A stretch of 64,000 nucleotides of DNA from Rufibacter psychrotolerans (GTDB lineage Bacteria > Bacteroidota > Bacteroidia > Cytophagales > Hymenobacteraceae), in the NCBI RefSeq assembly GCF_016924645.1, contig NZ_JAFFJV010000005.1, forward strand, positions 203,823 through 267,822, written 5' to 3'. This document shows positions 24,016 through 31,667 of the stretch, piece by piece. Numbering within the stretch: position 1 is the stretch's first letter; each line of letters opens with the position of its first letter. The position numbers and the translations under genes are program-made. The notes under the pieces were generated by a model. It saw only the letters and a program-made list of their open reading frames with translations. It searched no databases and was not told where the DNA came from.

Positions 24016-24900
24016 ATGCCCCACCGCCTCCTCAACCCGCAAACGTTTGCTGCTATTAAAGACCTGCGCCTGATTGCCAAGACGGTGGTAGATGGTTTTA
24101 TGCTGGGTCAGAACCAGAGCATTAGGCGGGGAGCAGGCATAGAGTTCAGCCAGTACCGGAGCTACCAGCCCGGCGATGATCTGCGACAATTGGACTGGAA
24201 GATGTTCGCGCGCTCAGATAGGTACTACATCCGGGAATCGGAGGTGGACAGCAGCGTGGCGGTGCGGTTTGTGGTGGATGCCAGTGGTTCTATGGGGCAT
24301 CAGGACGGAACACTTACCAAACTGGACTATGCCCGTTATCTAGTGGCCTCGCTCGCGTATCTGGCGGTGCAGCAAGGTGATGCGGTGGGATTGTTTGTGT
24401 TACAGGAAGAGCAATTGGTGCAGCTTTCGCCGCAGCAATCGAGTCAGCATTTACAGCGGTTCTTTCATCAGGTAGAGCAGGTAAAACCTAATGGGGCATT
24501 TCCGGCACCAGAGCGTTTAGCGCCTGTTTTCGCGAAAAAGCGGCAGAAAGAGATTACCGTGCTGGTCACCGACATGTACGAGCAGACTTCAGAGATCACC
24601 GAAACGTTACGCAAGATTGGAGCCCGTGAAAGGGATACACTTTTGTTCCACCTGATGGGGCAGAATGAGCTGGAGTTTACCTACAAAGGGCAACTCACCT
24701 TCCAGGATCTGGAGTCCGGCCAAACCATGCAGGTGAGTGCCGAAAGCCAGCGGACCGCCTATCTGCAACAATTACAGGAATGGCTCCGCAACTTGGAGAC
24801 GGACACCCGCAAAAAGCAGATCCACTACGAGCGTTTCCACCTGCACGAGCCGCTGGACAAAGCTCTGCGCGCTTTCCTGATGAGCCGAGCCAGGCAGTAG
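24016..24900 (+). CDS. DUF58 protein with VWA-like domain
   Basis: A 294-residue cytoplasmic protein. Residues 35-65 carry the DUF58 signature (GAGIEFSQYRSYQPGDDLRQLDWKMFARSD). A VWA-type fold follows, with MIDAS motif DASGS (Asp88, Ser90, Ser92) in VVDASGSMG and a later VLVTDMYE strand. In MoxR systems this is the direct VWA partner of the ATPase. No membrane segment is visible, unlike some longer DUF58 proteins. The segment encoding APVFAKKRQKE (24520-24549) resembles half of the dispersed palindrome. It is separated from moxR by the DUF559 cassette and from BatA by a REP-like element and a methyltransferase gene. Confidence 0.9.
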   Translation: MPHRLLNPQTFAAIKDLRLIAKTVVDGFMLGQNQSIRRGAGIEFSQYRSYQPGDDLRQLDWKMFARSDRYYIRESEVDSSVAVRFVVDASGSMGHQDGTLTKLDYARYLVASLAYLAVQQGDAVGLFVLQEEQLVQLSPQQSSQHLQRFFHQVEQVKPNGAFPAPERLAPVFAKKRQKEITVLVTDMYEQTSEITETLRKIGARERDTLLFHLMGQNELEFTYKGQLTFQDLESGQTMQVSAESQRTAYLQQLQEWLRNLETDTRKKQIHYERFHLHEPLDKALRAFLMSRARQ

Positions 24901-25065
24901 CGTGAGTTCAAACAGGCGCTCTTAGGACCGTTTATTGCCCTCTTTTGCAGAAATCAACCTAAAACAGAAGAAAGCAGTGTATTGTTTGACCCTACCCTTG
25001 TTCATGTAGTCTATTCTTCCTTCAATCCCTCACATCCCCAGAATATCGCCTGAATTGAGATCAGG

Positions 25066-25101
25066 CATGCGTGCGGACACGAGCCGGAGGCTCGCGCCAG
25101 C
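25066..25101. repeat. REP-like element (GGCGCGAGC family), single copy
   Basis: It reads CATGCGTGCGGACACGAGC then GGAGGCTCGCGCCAGC, and matches the reverse complement of 22179-22214 except for a few loop bases and one arm base. It forms a CGAGCC/GGCTCG hairpin. Confidence 0.8.
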
Positions 25102-25314
25102 GAGGGCCAGCGAGGATTACCCGGCATGCGTGACGTTTCGCTTAACACTCGTGCCAACGGTAATATTTCTGTAAAACAATCAGCAATTAACAATCAACAA
25201 TCAAAAAAGCCGCTCAAGACCTCGTAGTGTCCGGAGGACCTGCGAGTGTCTCGGCCACATTCGTTTACAGCCTATTACCCAAAAAACAAGGCAGAAACAG
25301 AAAACTTCCTCCCT

Positions 25315-25322
25315 TACCTTTG
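25315..25322 (+). promoter_or_regulatory. TAnnTTTG promoter box
   Basis: TACCTTTG exactly fits the Bacteroidota -7 consensus, 43 bases before the SpoU methyltransferase start. No clear TTG lies at the -33 position, so this is a half-site match only. Confidence 0.45.
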
Positions 25323-25365
25323 TCTTGCACTCACTCATTCTCTCCATCACTCATTCACTCATTTT

Positions 25366-25815
25366 ATGGAAAGCGGCTACTTTGGGATAGGCATCTTTGA
25401 ACCGAAAAACGAGACCAACATGGGTACCTTGTGGCGGTCGGCGTCTATTCTGGGGGCCAGTTTCATCTTCACCATAGGCAAACGGTACAAGAAGCAGTCC
25501 ACCGACACGAACAAGAGCTGGAAGGAGATTCCGCTGTTCCATTACACAGATTTCGAGGATTTCTACGCGCACCTGCCGTACAGTTGCCAGTTGGTGGGCG
25601 TGGAGCTGGATGTACGGTCGGTGCCGGTAGAGCAATTTGCGCACCCAGGCCGGTGTGTGTATTTGCTGGGCGCGGAAGACCACGGGCTCACCAATGCCGT
25701 GCGGGACCGGTGCCATCACCTGGTGCAGCTCCCGGGGGCTACTTCTCTGAACGTGGCCTCGGCGGGCTCCATCATGCTGTATGACCGTCACCTGAAGAAC
25801 AGCCTGGGCAAGTAA
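25366..25815 (+). CDS. SpoU/TrmH-family RNA methyltransferase
   Basis: A 149-residue SPOUT-fold methyltransferase, short because it lacks an N-terminal RNA-binding domain. Motif 1: FGIGIFEPKNETNMGTLWRSASILGASFIF, with the NxGTLWRSA Arg. Motif 2: YLLGAEDHGLTNAVRDRCHHLVQLPG. Motif 3: ATSLNVASAGSIMLYDRHL. Such enzymes 2'-O-methylate ribose in tRNA or rRNA; the exact target cannot be read from sequence. The ATG at 25366 starts the catalytic domain; the 40-codon open extension includes the promoter box and CACTCATTC repeats and is rejected. It lies between DUF58 and BatA, an unusual place, and carries its own promoter box. Confidence 0.88.
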   Translation: MESGYFGIGIFEPKNETNMGTLWRSASILGASFIFTIGKRYKKQSTDTNKSWKEIPLFHYTDFEDFYAHLPYSCQLVGVELDVRSVPVEQFAHPGRCVYLLGAEDHGLTNAVRDRCHHLVQLPGATSLNVASAGSIMLYDRHLKNSLGK

Positions 25816-25964
25816 GAGGACTTTCCAAAAGGCAACCAAGGCAGGCCAAAACGGAATGCCCAGAGAATGTAGGAAAATCCATATGCTCCTCTTATCTTGG
25901 ATTGCCAGACCAAGCTCCATTTGCTTGCGTCTTATGTCTTACCCCTGCGTTTATCTACCTCGTT

Positions 25965-27518
25965 TTGCTTCAGTTCCTGAGTCCGGTTTGGTTATGGGCA
26001 GCGGCCGCAGTAGCGGTGCCAATCGCGATTCACTTGTGGAACAAGAAGCCACCCCAAACGGTACCTGTAGGCAGTATCCGGTGGTTACAGCCCTCGCAGA
26101 GCCAACGCCTGAGCAGCCTGCACCTCACCCAACCCTGGCTCCTGTTACTCCGCTGCCTACTTATTTTGCTGTTGGCCCTTCTTTTGGCCGGACTGCACTG
26201 GAAGCGGGAAGTGCCCGTACAACCTGAGAAACACGCCTTTCTGCACCCGGCGCTATTCCAACCCCAGTATCTCTCCCAGATTGCGGCTACCGTAGATTCA
26301 ATGGCGGTCCAAGGCTGGCGTATCCATCGGCTGCAGCCGGCCTTTCCTGAGTTGTCTTTGACTCCTGAAACTTCCATCAGAACGTTCCAGGTGAATAGCC
26401 TCTTTCCGGATACCACCAACGCGTGGGCTATGGCCCGGGTACTCAACCGCAGCCTCCCGTCCCATGCCACCGCCCAGATTTTCACCACTGATTTGCTGCG
26501 CCACCACCGGGGCGAGCATCCGCTGTTACGGAACGGCTTCAGCTGGATTCCGGTGAGTGTGCCCCGAACCCAAACCTGGCTGCAGGAGGCATATTACACC
26601 TCGTCTGGACAACTGCTTCTGCAGTTTGGGCGGAGCGAGGAACAGGAAATCACGTTCACGGAGCATCGGGTAGCGAAGCCGATTTCCGGGCAGGTGATTT
26701 CGGTTCCAGGCTTTCCTTCGGTTCGGTTTACCAGCCATTCTGAGGTGGATTCACTTCATTTGTTGGGCAGCGCCAGAAACACCATCCCGCTCAGAAAGGA
26801 GCCCCTGCAGGTGCTGGTGCGCTATTCCCAATCGCGGCAAGCCGATGTGCGCTACCTGGGGGCTGCCTTGCAAGCTGCGTTGGAGTACAAAGGCGTTGCT
26901 CATACCTTGACGGTATCTTCAGATGGGCAACCGCTGCCCACTTCGGCACCAGATTGGGTGTTCTGGCTTTCTGATGAATCTCTCACTTCGTTTCTGGCCC
27001 GTTTCCCTCAAAAGAAGCTGAAAACGCTGCAAGACGCTCCTGCCTCTGCAAAGGCGCAACCAGTAAGTAGTTGGCTGCAGATTCCAAGGCTTTCTAAGAC
27101 TATTCCCTTGCACCGCCGCATTCCGGTAACCATCAATCTTTCCGTTGAAGTACTGTGGCAAGACGGTTTCGGGCAGCCGATGCTCACGCAGCAAACCCAG
27201 CAGAACGCCACACAGTATCACTTTTACAGTCGTTTCCATCCAGACTGGAATAACCTACCTGACAGCGGCCATTTCCCTGAACTGCTCCTGCGTCTGCTCT
27301 TCCCCGAAGACTCTTCCTGGCGCACGCTTTATGACACGCGCAGTTTGCCCAAAGCCGTGGAAAGGCCCAGAATGATTTCCGCCTCTTTCTCTGAAAACAA
27401 GCCTACAACCACCGAAGAATCAATTGACCTGAAGCCGTGGCTGGTGGCATTGGTAGTGCTGTTGTTGGCGTTAGAAAGGTGGTTCGCGAGCAGAAGTAAA
27501 ACGCAGCAAATCGGGTAA
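25965..27518 (+). CDS. BatA-like membrane protein
   Basis: A 517-residue protein of the Bacteroidota aerotolerance (BatA N-terminal) family. It opens LQFLSPVWLWAAAAVAVPIAIHLWNKKPP, a membrane span with the family LSP-W start, then VPVGSIRWLQPSQSQRLSSLHL and a second span (PWLLLLRCLLILLLALLLAGL). A long periplasmic part without an obvious MIDAS follows, and a C-terminal span (LVALVVLLLALERWFA). The start is uncertain: no ATG is available; the TTG at 25965 gives the family N-terminus, and another TTG lies at 25902. With MoxR and DUF58 it should form an envelope-associated chaperone system; this is family-based inference. Confidence 0.85.
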   Translation: MLQFLSPVWLWAAAAVAVPIAIHLWNKKPPQTVPVGSIRWLQPSQSQRLSSLHLTQPWLLLLRCLLILLLALLLAGLHWKREVPVQPEKHAFLHPALFQPQYLSQIAATVDSMAVQGWRIHRLQPAFPELSLTPETSIRTFQVNSLFPDTTNAWAMARVLNRSLPSHATAQIFTTDLLRHHRGEHPLLRNGFSWIPVSVPRTQTWLQEAYYTSSGQLLLQFGRSEEQEITFTEHRVAKPISGQVISVPGFPSVRFTSHSEVDSLHLLGSARNTIPLRKEPLQVLVRYSQSRQADVRYLGAALQAALEYKGVAHTLTVSSDGQPLPTSAPDWVFWLSDESLTSFLARFPQKKLKTLQDAPASAKAQPVSSWLQIPRLSKTIPLHRRIPVTINLSVEVLWQDGFGQPMLTQQTQQNATQYHFYSRFHPDWNNLPDSGHFPELLLRLLFPEDSSWRTLYDTRSLPKAVERPRMISASFSENKPTTTEESIDLKPWLVALVVLLLALERWFASRSKTQQIG

Positions 27519-27547
27519 GTTCAAGCAACAAATTTGAAGAGAAACAG

Positions 27548-29767
27548 GTGATCCAAACCAACCGACATAGCACCCCAGCCTCTCCCGTTCTTGAACAAGT
27601 GCGGACGCAGTACCTTCAGAAGAAGGGGGGGCTGTTTGCGTTGCAGGGAGTAGGTTTGGTACTGCCGCTGTTGCTATGGGCGTACCAGGGTTGGGGCGGT
27701 ACTGTAGGGCAAGTGGTAGCAATTACGTTGGTGTTGCTGGTATTGGCCATGCAGGTAAGCCGTTGGTACCAACTCAGGCAGAAAACCGATTACCCCACCG
27801 TTGCCCGTCACCTGAACCGGAAGTACCCGCAACTGGAAGAAAGTACCGAGTTGCTGCTTCAGCCGGAAAACGAATTGTCGCTGCTGGGGCAATTGCAGCG
27901 GCAACGGACGGCAGAAATGTTGAGCCAGATTTCCCCGCAGGAAGCCTCCCGGGTGAATATCAGCAGTGGATGGATGCTGCTCTTAACGGGAGTAGCCTTG
28001 GCCTCTGTCCTCTGGTTTGTGCCGGCAAACCTCCTTCCAAAGAAACAAGCACCCGGAACGGCTACCGGCACTTCCAGCAATGTAAACCAACCCGTAGCCG
28101 ACCCCAAAGCCATTCTGCCCGCCATTGAGCAGATGCACCTGCGCATTACGCCGCCGGGCTACACCCGGAAAGCGCCGTATGCCGTGACTATGCCTTCGTT
28201 CAAAGCCGAGGCTGGGGCGCAAATCACCTGGACCGTGCAAACCAATCAGCCTGTTGCTTCTTTTCAGTTGGTGCTGAGCAACCAGAAACCTATTCCGTTG
28301 CGGCTGGTAGCCGGGCAGGAAAACACCTATACCGCTTCCCTCGCGGCTACGCAATCTGCGCTGTACCACCTGCGGCTGAACGGACAGGCTTCAGACTTTT
28401 ATTCCATCGAGGTCATTCCAGATGAAGCGCCCTCTATCCAGATCAGGAAACCCGGGCAGTACACCGAAATTTTGTTCGGAGATCCGCAGCGCATAATTCT
28501 CCAGGGCACCTTGCAGGACGATTACGGCCTCCGGAACGCCGATCTGATTGCTACCGTCGCCAAAGGCGAGGGTGAAGCCGTGAAGTTCCGGGAGCAGCGC
28601 ATTCCCCTGAAGCTTTCTTTCAACGGGCAGCCCCGGCAACTGCAACTGAACCAGACGTTGAACCTGCAGCAACTGGGCATGACCTACGGCGATGAGCTCT
28701 ACTTCTACCTGCAGGCCTGGGACAACCACCGGGGCTACACCCGCACTGAGGCTTTCCTGGTAGAGATTGAGGACACCACCATTGTGGAAACTATGGATGA
28801 TATGTCCTTGGGCGTGGCGCCTAACCCCGAGTATTTCAGGAGCCAGCGGCAGATCATCATTGACACCGAAAAGCTCATCCAGGAGCAGAAAGGCCTCACG
28901 CAGGCCGTGTTCCAGGAGCGCTCCAATAACATTGGGGTAGACCAAAAGCTGCTGCGTTTGCGCTACGGCAAGTTCCTGGGCGAGGAGTTTGAATCGAACA
29001 TCGGCACGGCCGGTCTGCCCGAAGGATTAGCCGAAGGGCACACCCTGGATGACGGGCACGACCATTCCCCCAAAAAAGGCGAGAGCGAGCACCAGAACCA
29101 GATGAACGAGTTGCTGGACCCTTATCTACACAAGCACGACCAGGAAGAAGCCGCCACTTTCTTTGAACCGGCCGTCAAAGCCCAGCTCAAAGGTGCCTTG
29201 GCCCAGATGTGGGAAGCCGAGCTTCGGCTCAGGACTGGCCGACCCAAAGAAGCTTTGCCGTTTGAATACAAAGCCTTGCGGATGCTCAAGGAAGTGCAGC
29301 AAAAGTCCCGAGCGTACGTGAAGAAAACCGGTTTTGAGCCTCCTCCGCTCAAAGAACCCGAAAAACGCCTCACCGGCGATCTGAGCAAAGTGCAGGCTGT
29401 GCAAACCCGTCGGGAAGAAAAGCCCGAGGTAACGGCTACCATGGTGCGGCAAGCCTTGGTGCGGGTAGCGCAGATCAGGCAAGGAGCAAAGCCTACCTCG
29501 GCAGATGCCGCCCTGCTGGAGCAAGCCGGACAAGAACTGGGCAAAGCCGCCGTGCGGGAGCCGGGCAGGTACCTAAGGGCCTTGCAAGACATCCGGCAAC
29601 TGGCGCAGGAAATCAGGGGGCAGCGGCCGCTTTGTGCAGAGTGCCTCACCCGCGCCGAAGCCGCCTTCCACCGTTTCCTGCCTGTTTCTTCTAAAACAGT
29701 GCAGAAACCAGTCGCGCCCGCCGCGCCTAAAAAGTTGGCCCAAGACTATTTTAACCGGCTCAAGTAA
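27548..29767 (+). CDS. DUF4175-family membrane protein
   Basis: A 739-residue protein with two N-terminal membrane spans (about 30-47 and 55-70), a third near 142-160, and then a large soluble part. Features of DUF4175-type proteins include the TVARHLNRKYPQLEESTELLL segment after the spans, an Ig-like region with the PSIQIRKPGQY motif, and long charged helices in the C-terminal half (QAVFQERSNN, LKGALAQMWEAELRLRTGRPKEALPFEYKALRMLK). The end is rich in basic and helical residues. It starts with GTG at 27548, 29 bases after BatA, and stops 2 bases before the next gene, so the three form one tight operon. Function unknown. Confidence 0.82.
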   Translation: MIQTNRHSTPASPVLEQVRTQYLQKKGGLFALQGVGLVLPLLLWAYQGWGGTVGQVVAITLVLLVLAMQVSRWYQLRQKTDYPTVARHLNRKYPQLEESTELLLQPENELSLLGQLQRQRTAEMLSQISPQEASRVNISSGWMLLLTGVALASVLWFVPANLLPKKQAPGTATGTSSNVNQPVADPKAILPAIEQMHLRITPPGYTRKAPYAVTMPSFKAEAGAQITWTVQTNQPVASFQLVLSNQKPIPLRLVAGQENTYTASLAATQSALYHLRLNGQASDFYSIEVIPDEAPSIQIRKPGQYTEILFGDPQRIILQGTLQDDYGLRNADLIATVAKGEGEAVKFREQRIPLKLSFNGQPRQLQLNQTLNLQQLGMTYGDELYFYLQAWDNHRGYTRTEAFLVEIEDTTIVETMDDMSLGVAPNPEYFRSQRQIIIDTEKLIQEQKGLTQAVFQERSNNIGVDQKLLRLRYGKFLGEEFESNIGTAGLPEGLAEGHTLDDGHDHSPKKGESEHQNQMNELLDPYLHKHDQEEAATFFEPAVKAQLKGALAQMWEAELRLRTGRPKEALPFEYKALRMLKEVQQKSRAYVKKTGFEPPPLKEPEKRLTGDLSKVQAVQTRREEKPEVTATMVRQALVRVAQIRQGAKPTSADAALLEQAGQELGKAAVREPGRYLRALQDIRQLAQEIRGQRPLCAECLTRAEAAFHRFLPVSSKTVQKPVAPAAPKKLAQDYFNRLK

Positions 29768-29769
29768 CC

Positions 29770-31557
29770 ATGGAAATACCTTTGCCCTTTCTGTTGGGAG
29801 TAGCGGTGTTGCTGGGAAGCTGGCTCACTTGGCTGGCCGTGCGCCGTCCGGACCGCCGCCGGTTAGCGTGGCGATTACTGGCTTCCTGGGGAGCAGTTGC
29901 GTGCCTGGTGCTGCTATTGGTGCCGCCTAAAATCACCCGCACCTACAATGCCTCAGAGGTCCTTCTGCTCACCGACGGCTACAGCCCAGATACCCTGCAG
30001 CGATTGTTGAAAAGCCTGAAACCTCGTCCGCAGGTGTACGGGTTGAACTTGGAAGCTAACGCTGCCCAGCCCGTAGCAAACCTTACCGCTTTTTTGAAAC
30101 AGCACCCGGAAGTAAAGACAATCCATGTGTTAGGGCATGGCCTTCCGTCCGAAGAGATGCCTGCGTCTGATTCTTTACGGTTCGTGCCCCACTTGTCTGA
30201 GATTCCGGCTGGTGTGCTGGCCGCGTCCTGGCCTAAAGAGGTAACCTTGGGCGAAGAGGTGCAGGTGCAGGGCACATTCCATACCGCATCAGCGCAGGAA
30301 ACCAAGGTATTTTTGCACGCATCTGGTGAGGCCCGTGATTCGGCAGTCGTAAAGAAAAGGGCGAAGGCTTTTCGCTTAAGGTTTACCCCTAAAACGGCAG
30401 GTAAGTTTGTCTATACCTTGCGCTGGACTGGGGTCAATGATTCTGTGTACCAGGAAGCCGTTCCGGTTGAGGTGAAGGCTTCACGCCCGTTGAGCGTGCT
30501 GGTGCTTTCTTCAGCGCCATCGTTTGAGGTGAAATTCCTGAAGAACTTCTTAAGCCAGCAAGGGCACCGCGTAGCCATCCGGACCCAGGTGAGCAAGGGT
30601 GTCTTCCAGACTGAAGTGGTGAATCTTACTTCAACAAAGCTGGATAGACTCACAACCGGGCTTTTGCAGAAGTCTGACGCGGTGCTCCTGGATGAAACAG
30701 CCTTACAAAATCTGAGCGACGCAGAGAAACAAGCGCTACAGCAAGCCGTTCGGCAGCAGGGTTTAGGTATGCTAACCACCCTTTCTCAGCCCAGTTTCAA
30801 AGCCATTCCATTTTTTGCGGAGACCGTTTTCAAGCCAGTTTCCCAGAAACAGCCCAGAAACGGAGCGGTGCGGTGGCAAGGGTTAGCTTCTTCCAATGCC
30901 GTGCTTTTTTTGCCAACCAGAGTGTTCCAACTCAAGGAAGGGCAGCAAGCAATGGTTTGGGAACAGAACCCGCGGCAGGCCTTGGCAGTGCGGTACCGTC
31001 GGGGTATGGGGCAGGTGGGCGTAAGTGTGCTGCCCGAGACTTTTCCTTTGGTTTTGGAAGGCAAAGAAACTCTTTATCAGCAGTACTGGGCAACTGTTTT
31101 GAATGCCATCGCCAAACCTGCAGAAGAACCGTCTTTAGCTGTTATGCCCTCTGTTCCGCAAGCGCATCAGTTACTACAGGTTTCTTTCTCAGCGAATTCT
31201 TCCTCCCATGAGGTAACGTTTCAGAGCCTGAAGGGTGGGGATGCCGCGCCGGTTCTGGTTCAGCCTTCTTCTCTCCTGCAGGAGCAGCAGCAAGGCTTGT
31301 TGTGGCCACAGGAAACCGGTTGGTATTCTGTTCTTACCTCTAATGGGCAGGAGTATACTACCTTTGTGCAGCCCGAGAACAGTTGGCAAACGCAGAAACT
31401 TCGGCAACAGCAGCAGGCGTTCTTAAAGTTAGTCAAGCAGAGCGCCGCCTCTCCAGACACTCAGTCCATGCAAGTGCACACTGATTTTCCTTTGTGGGTG
31501 ATTGGACTTTTCTTGCTTGTGTCTTTAAGTTACCTGTGGCTGGAAGAGAAACTGTAA
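29770..31557 (+). CDS. Membrane protein, last gene of the MoxR/Bat operon
   Basis: A 595-residue protein of no family I can name. Two N-terminal spans (about 5-23 and 36-52, around a basic RRPDRRRLAWR loop) and one C-terminal span (572-589) are typical of BatA-like topologies; the 510 residues between should be periplasmic. That part has a Rossmann-like opening (SEVLLLTDGYSPDTLQRLLKSL, VKTIHVLGHGLPSEE), an Ig-like domain (about 155-235) and a glutamine-amidotransferase-like stretch (LSVLVLSSAPSFEVKFLKNFL; SDAVLLDETALQNLSDAEKQAL), comparable to DUF4159/BatA periplasmic parts. It starts 2 bases after the DUF4175 stop and is clearly co-translated. One segment (30823-30863) is encoded by a palindrome-like sequence. 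Confidence 0.85.
   Translation: MEIPLPFLLGVAVLLGSWLTWLAVRRPDRRRLAWRLLASWGAVACLVLLLVPPKITRTYNASEVLLLTDGYSPDTLQRLLKSLKPRPQVYGLNLEANAAQPVANLTAFLKQHPEVKTIHVLGHGLPSEEMPASDSLRFVPHLSEIPAGVLAASWPKEVTLGEEVQVQGTFHTASAQETKVFLHASGEARDSAVVKKRAKAFRLRFTPKTAGKFVYTLRWTGVNDSVYQEAVPVEVKASRPLSVLVLSSAPSFEVKFLKNFLSQQGHRVAIRTQVSKGVFQTEVVNLTSTKLDRLTTGLLQKSDAVLLDETALQNLSDAEKQALQQAVRQQGLGMLTTLSQPSFKAIPFFAETVFKPVSQKQPRNGAVRWQGLASSNAVLFLPTRVFQLKEGQQAMVWEQNPRQALAVRYRRGMGQVGVSVLPETFPLVLEGKETLYQQYWATVLNAIAKPAEEPSLAVMPSVPQAHQLLQVSFSANSSSHEVTFQSLKGGDAAPVLVQPSSLLQEQQQGLLWPQETGWYSVLTSNGQEYTTFVQPENSWQTQKLRQQQQAFLKLVKQSAASPDTQSMQVHTDFPLWVIGLFLLVSLSYLWLEEKL
30823..30863. repeat. Palindrome-like segment inside a coding region
   Basis: ACCGTTTTCAAGCCAGTTTCCC and GAAACAGCCCAGAAACGG resemble the dispersed palindrome and have partly complementary arms (CCGTTT/AAACGG). 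It encodes about TVFKPVSQKQPRNG in frame in the last MoxR-operon gene. Confidence 0.45.
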
Positions 31558-31604
31558 AAGCTATTTCCATACAAATCTGCCTCCCATTTCAATATCGTTT
31601 TAAA

Positions 31605-31653
31605 AGCAGAATCCCGGGCTCAGTTACCTAAGTACTGAACCCGGAATTCTGCT
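31605..31653. terminator. Hairpin between convergent genes
   Basis: Imperfect stem AGCAGAATCCCGGG...CCGGAATTCTGCT with an inner TCAGT/ACTGA pair. T-rich DNA precedes it, which gives an A/T tail mainly for the plus-strand operon ending at 31557. It probably terminates both genes. Confidence 0.65.
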
Positions 31654-31667
31654 AAGAAGCTGTTGAC

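Larger units (their letters stand above)
24901..25365. other. Intergenic region with REP-like DNA and promoter candidate
   Basis: It contains a degenerate palindrome copy (about 24926-24967, GACCGTTTATTGCCC...CCTAAAACAG), the REP-like element at 25066-25101, a second CATGCGTG box at 25124-25131, and short direct repeats of CACTCATTC at 25328-25361 in the leader of the next gene. Confidence 0.55.

Noticed and set aside
25328..25361. CACTCATTC direct repeats as an iteron origin or operator
   Set aside because: Only a few short imperfect copies in the leader of an ordinary gene; no replication gene nearby.
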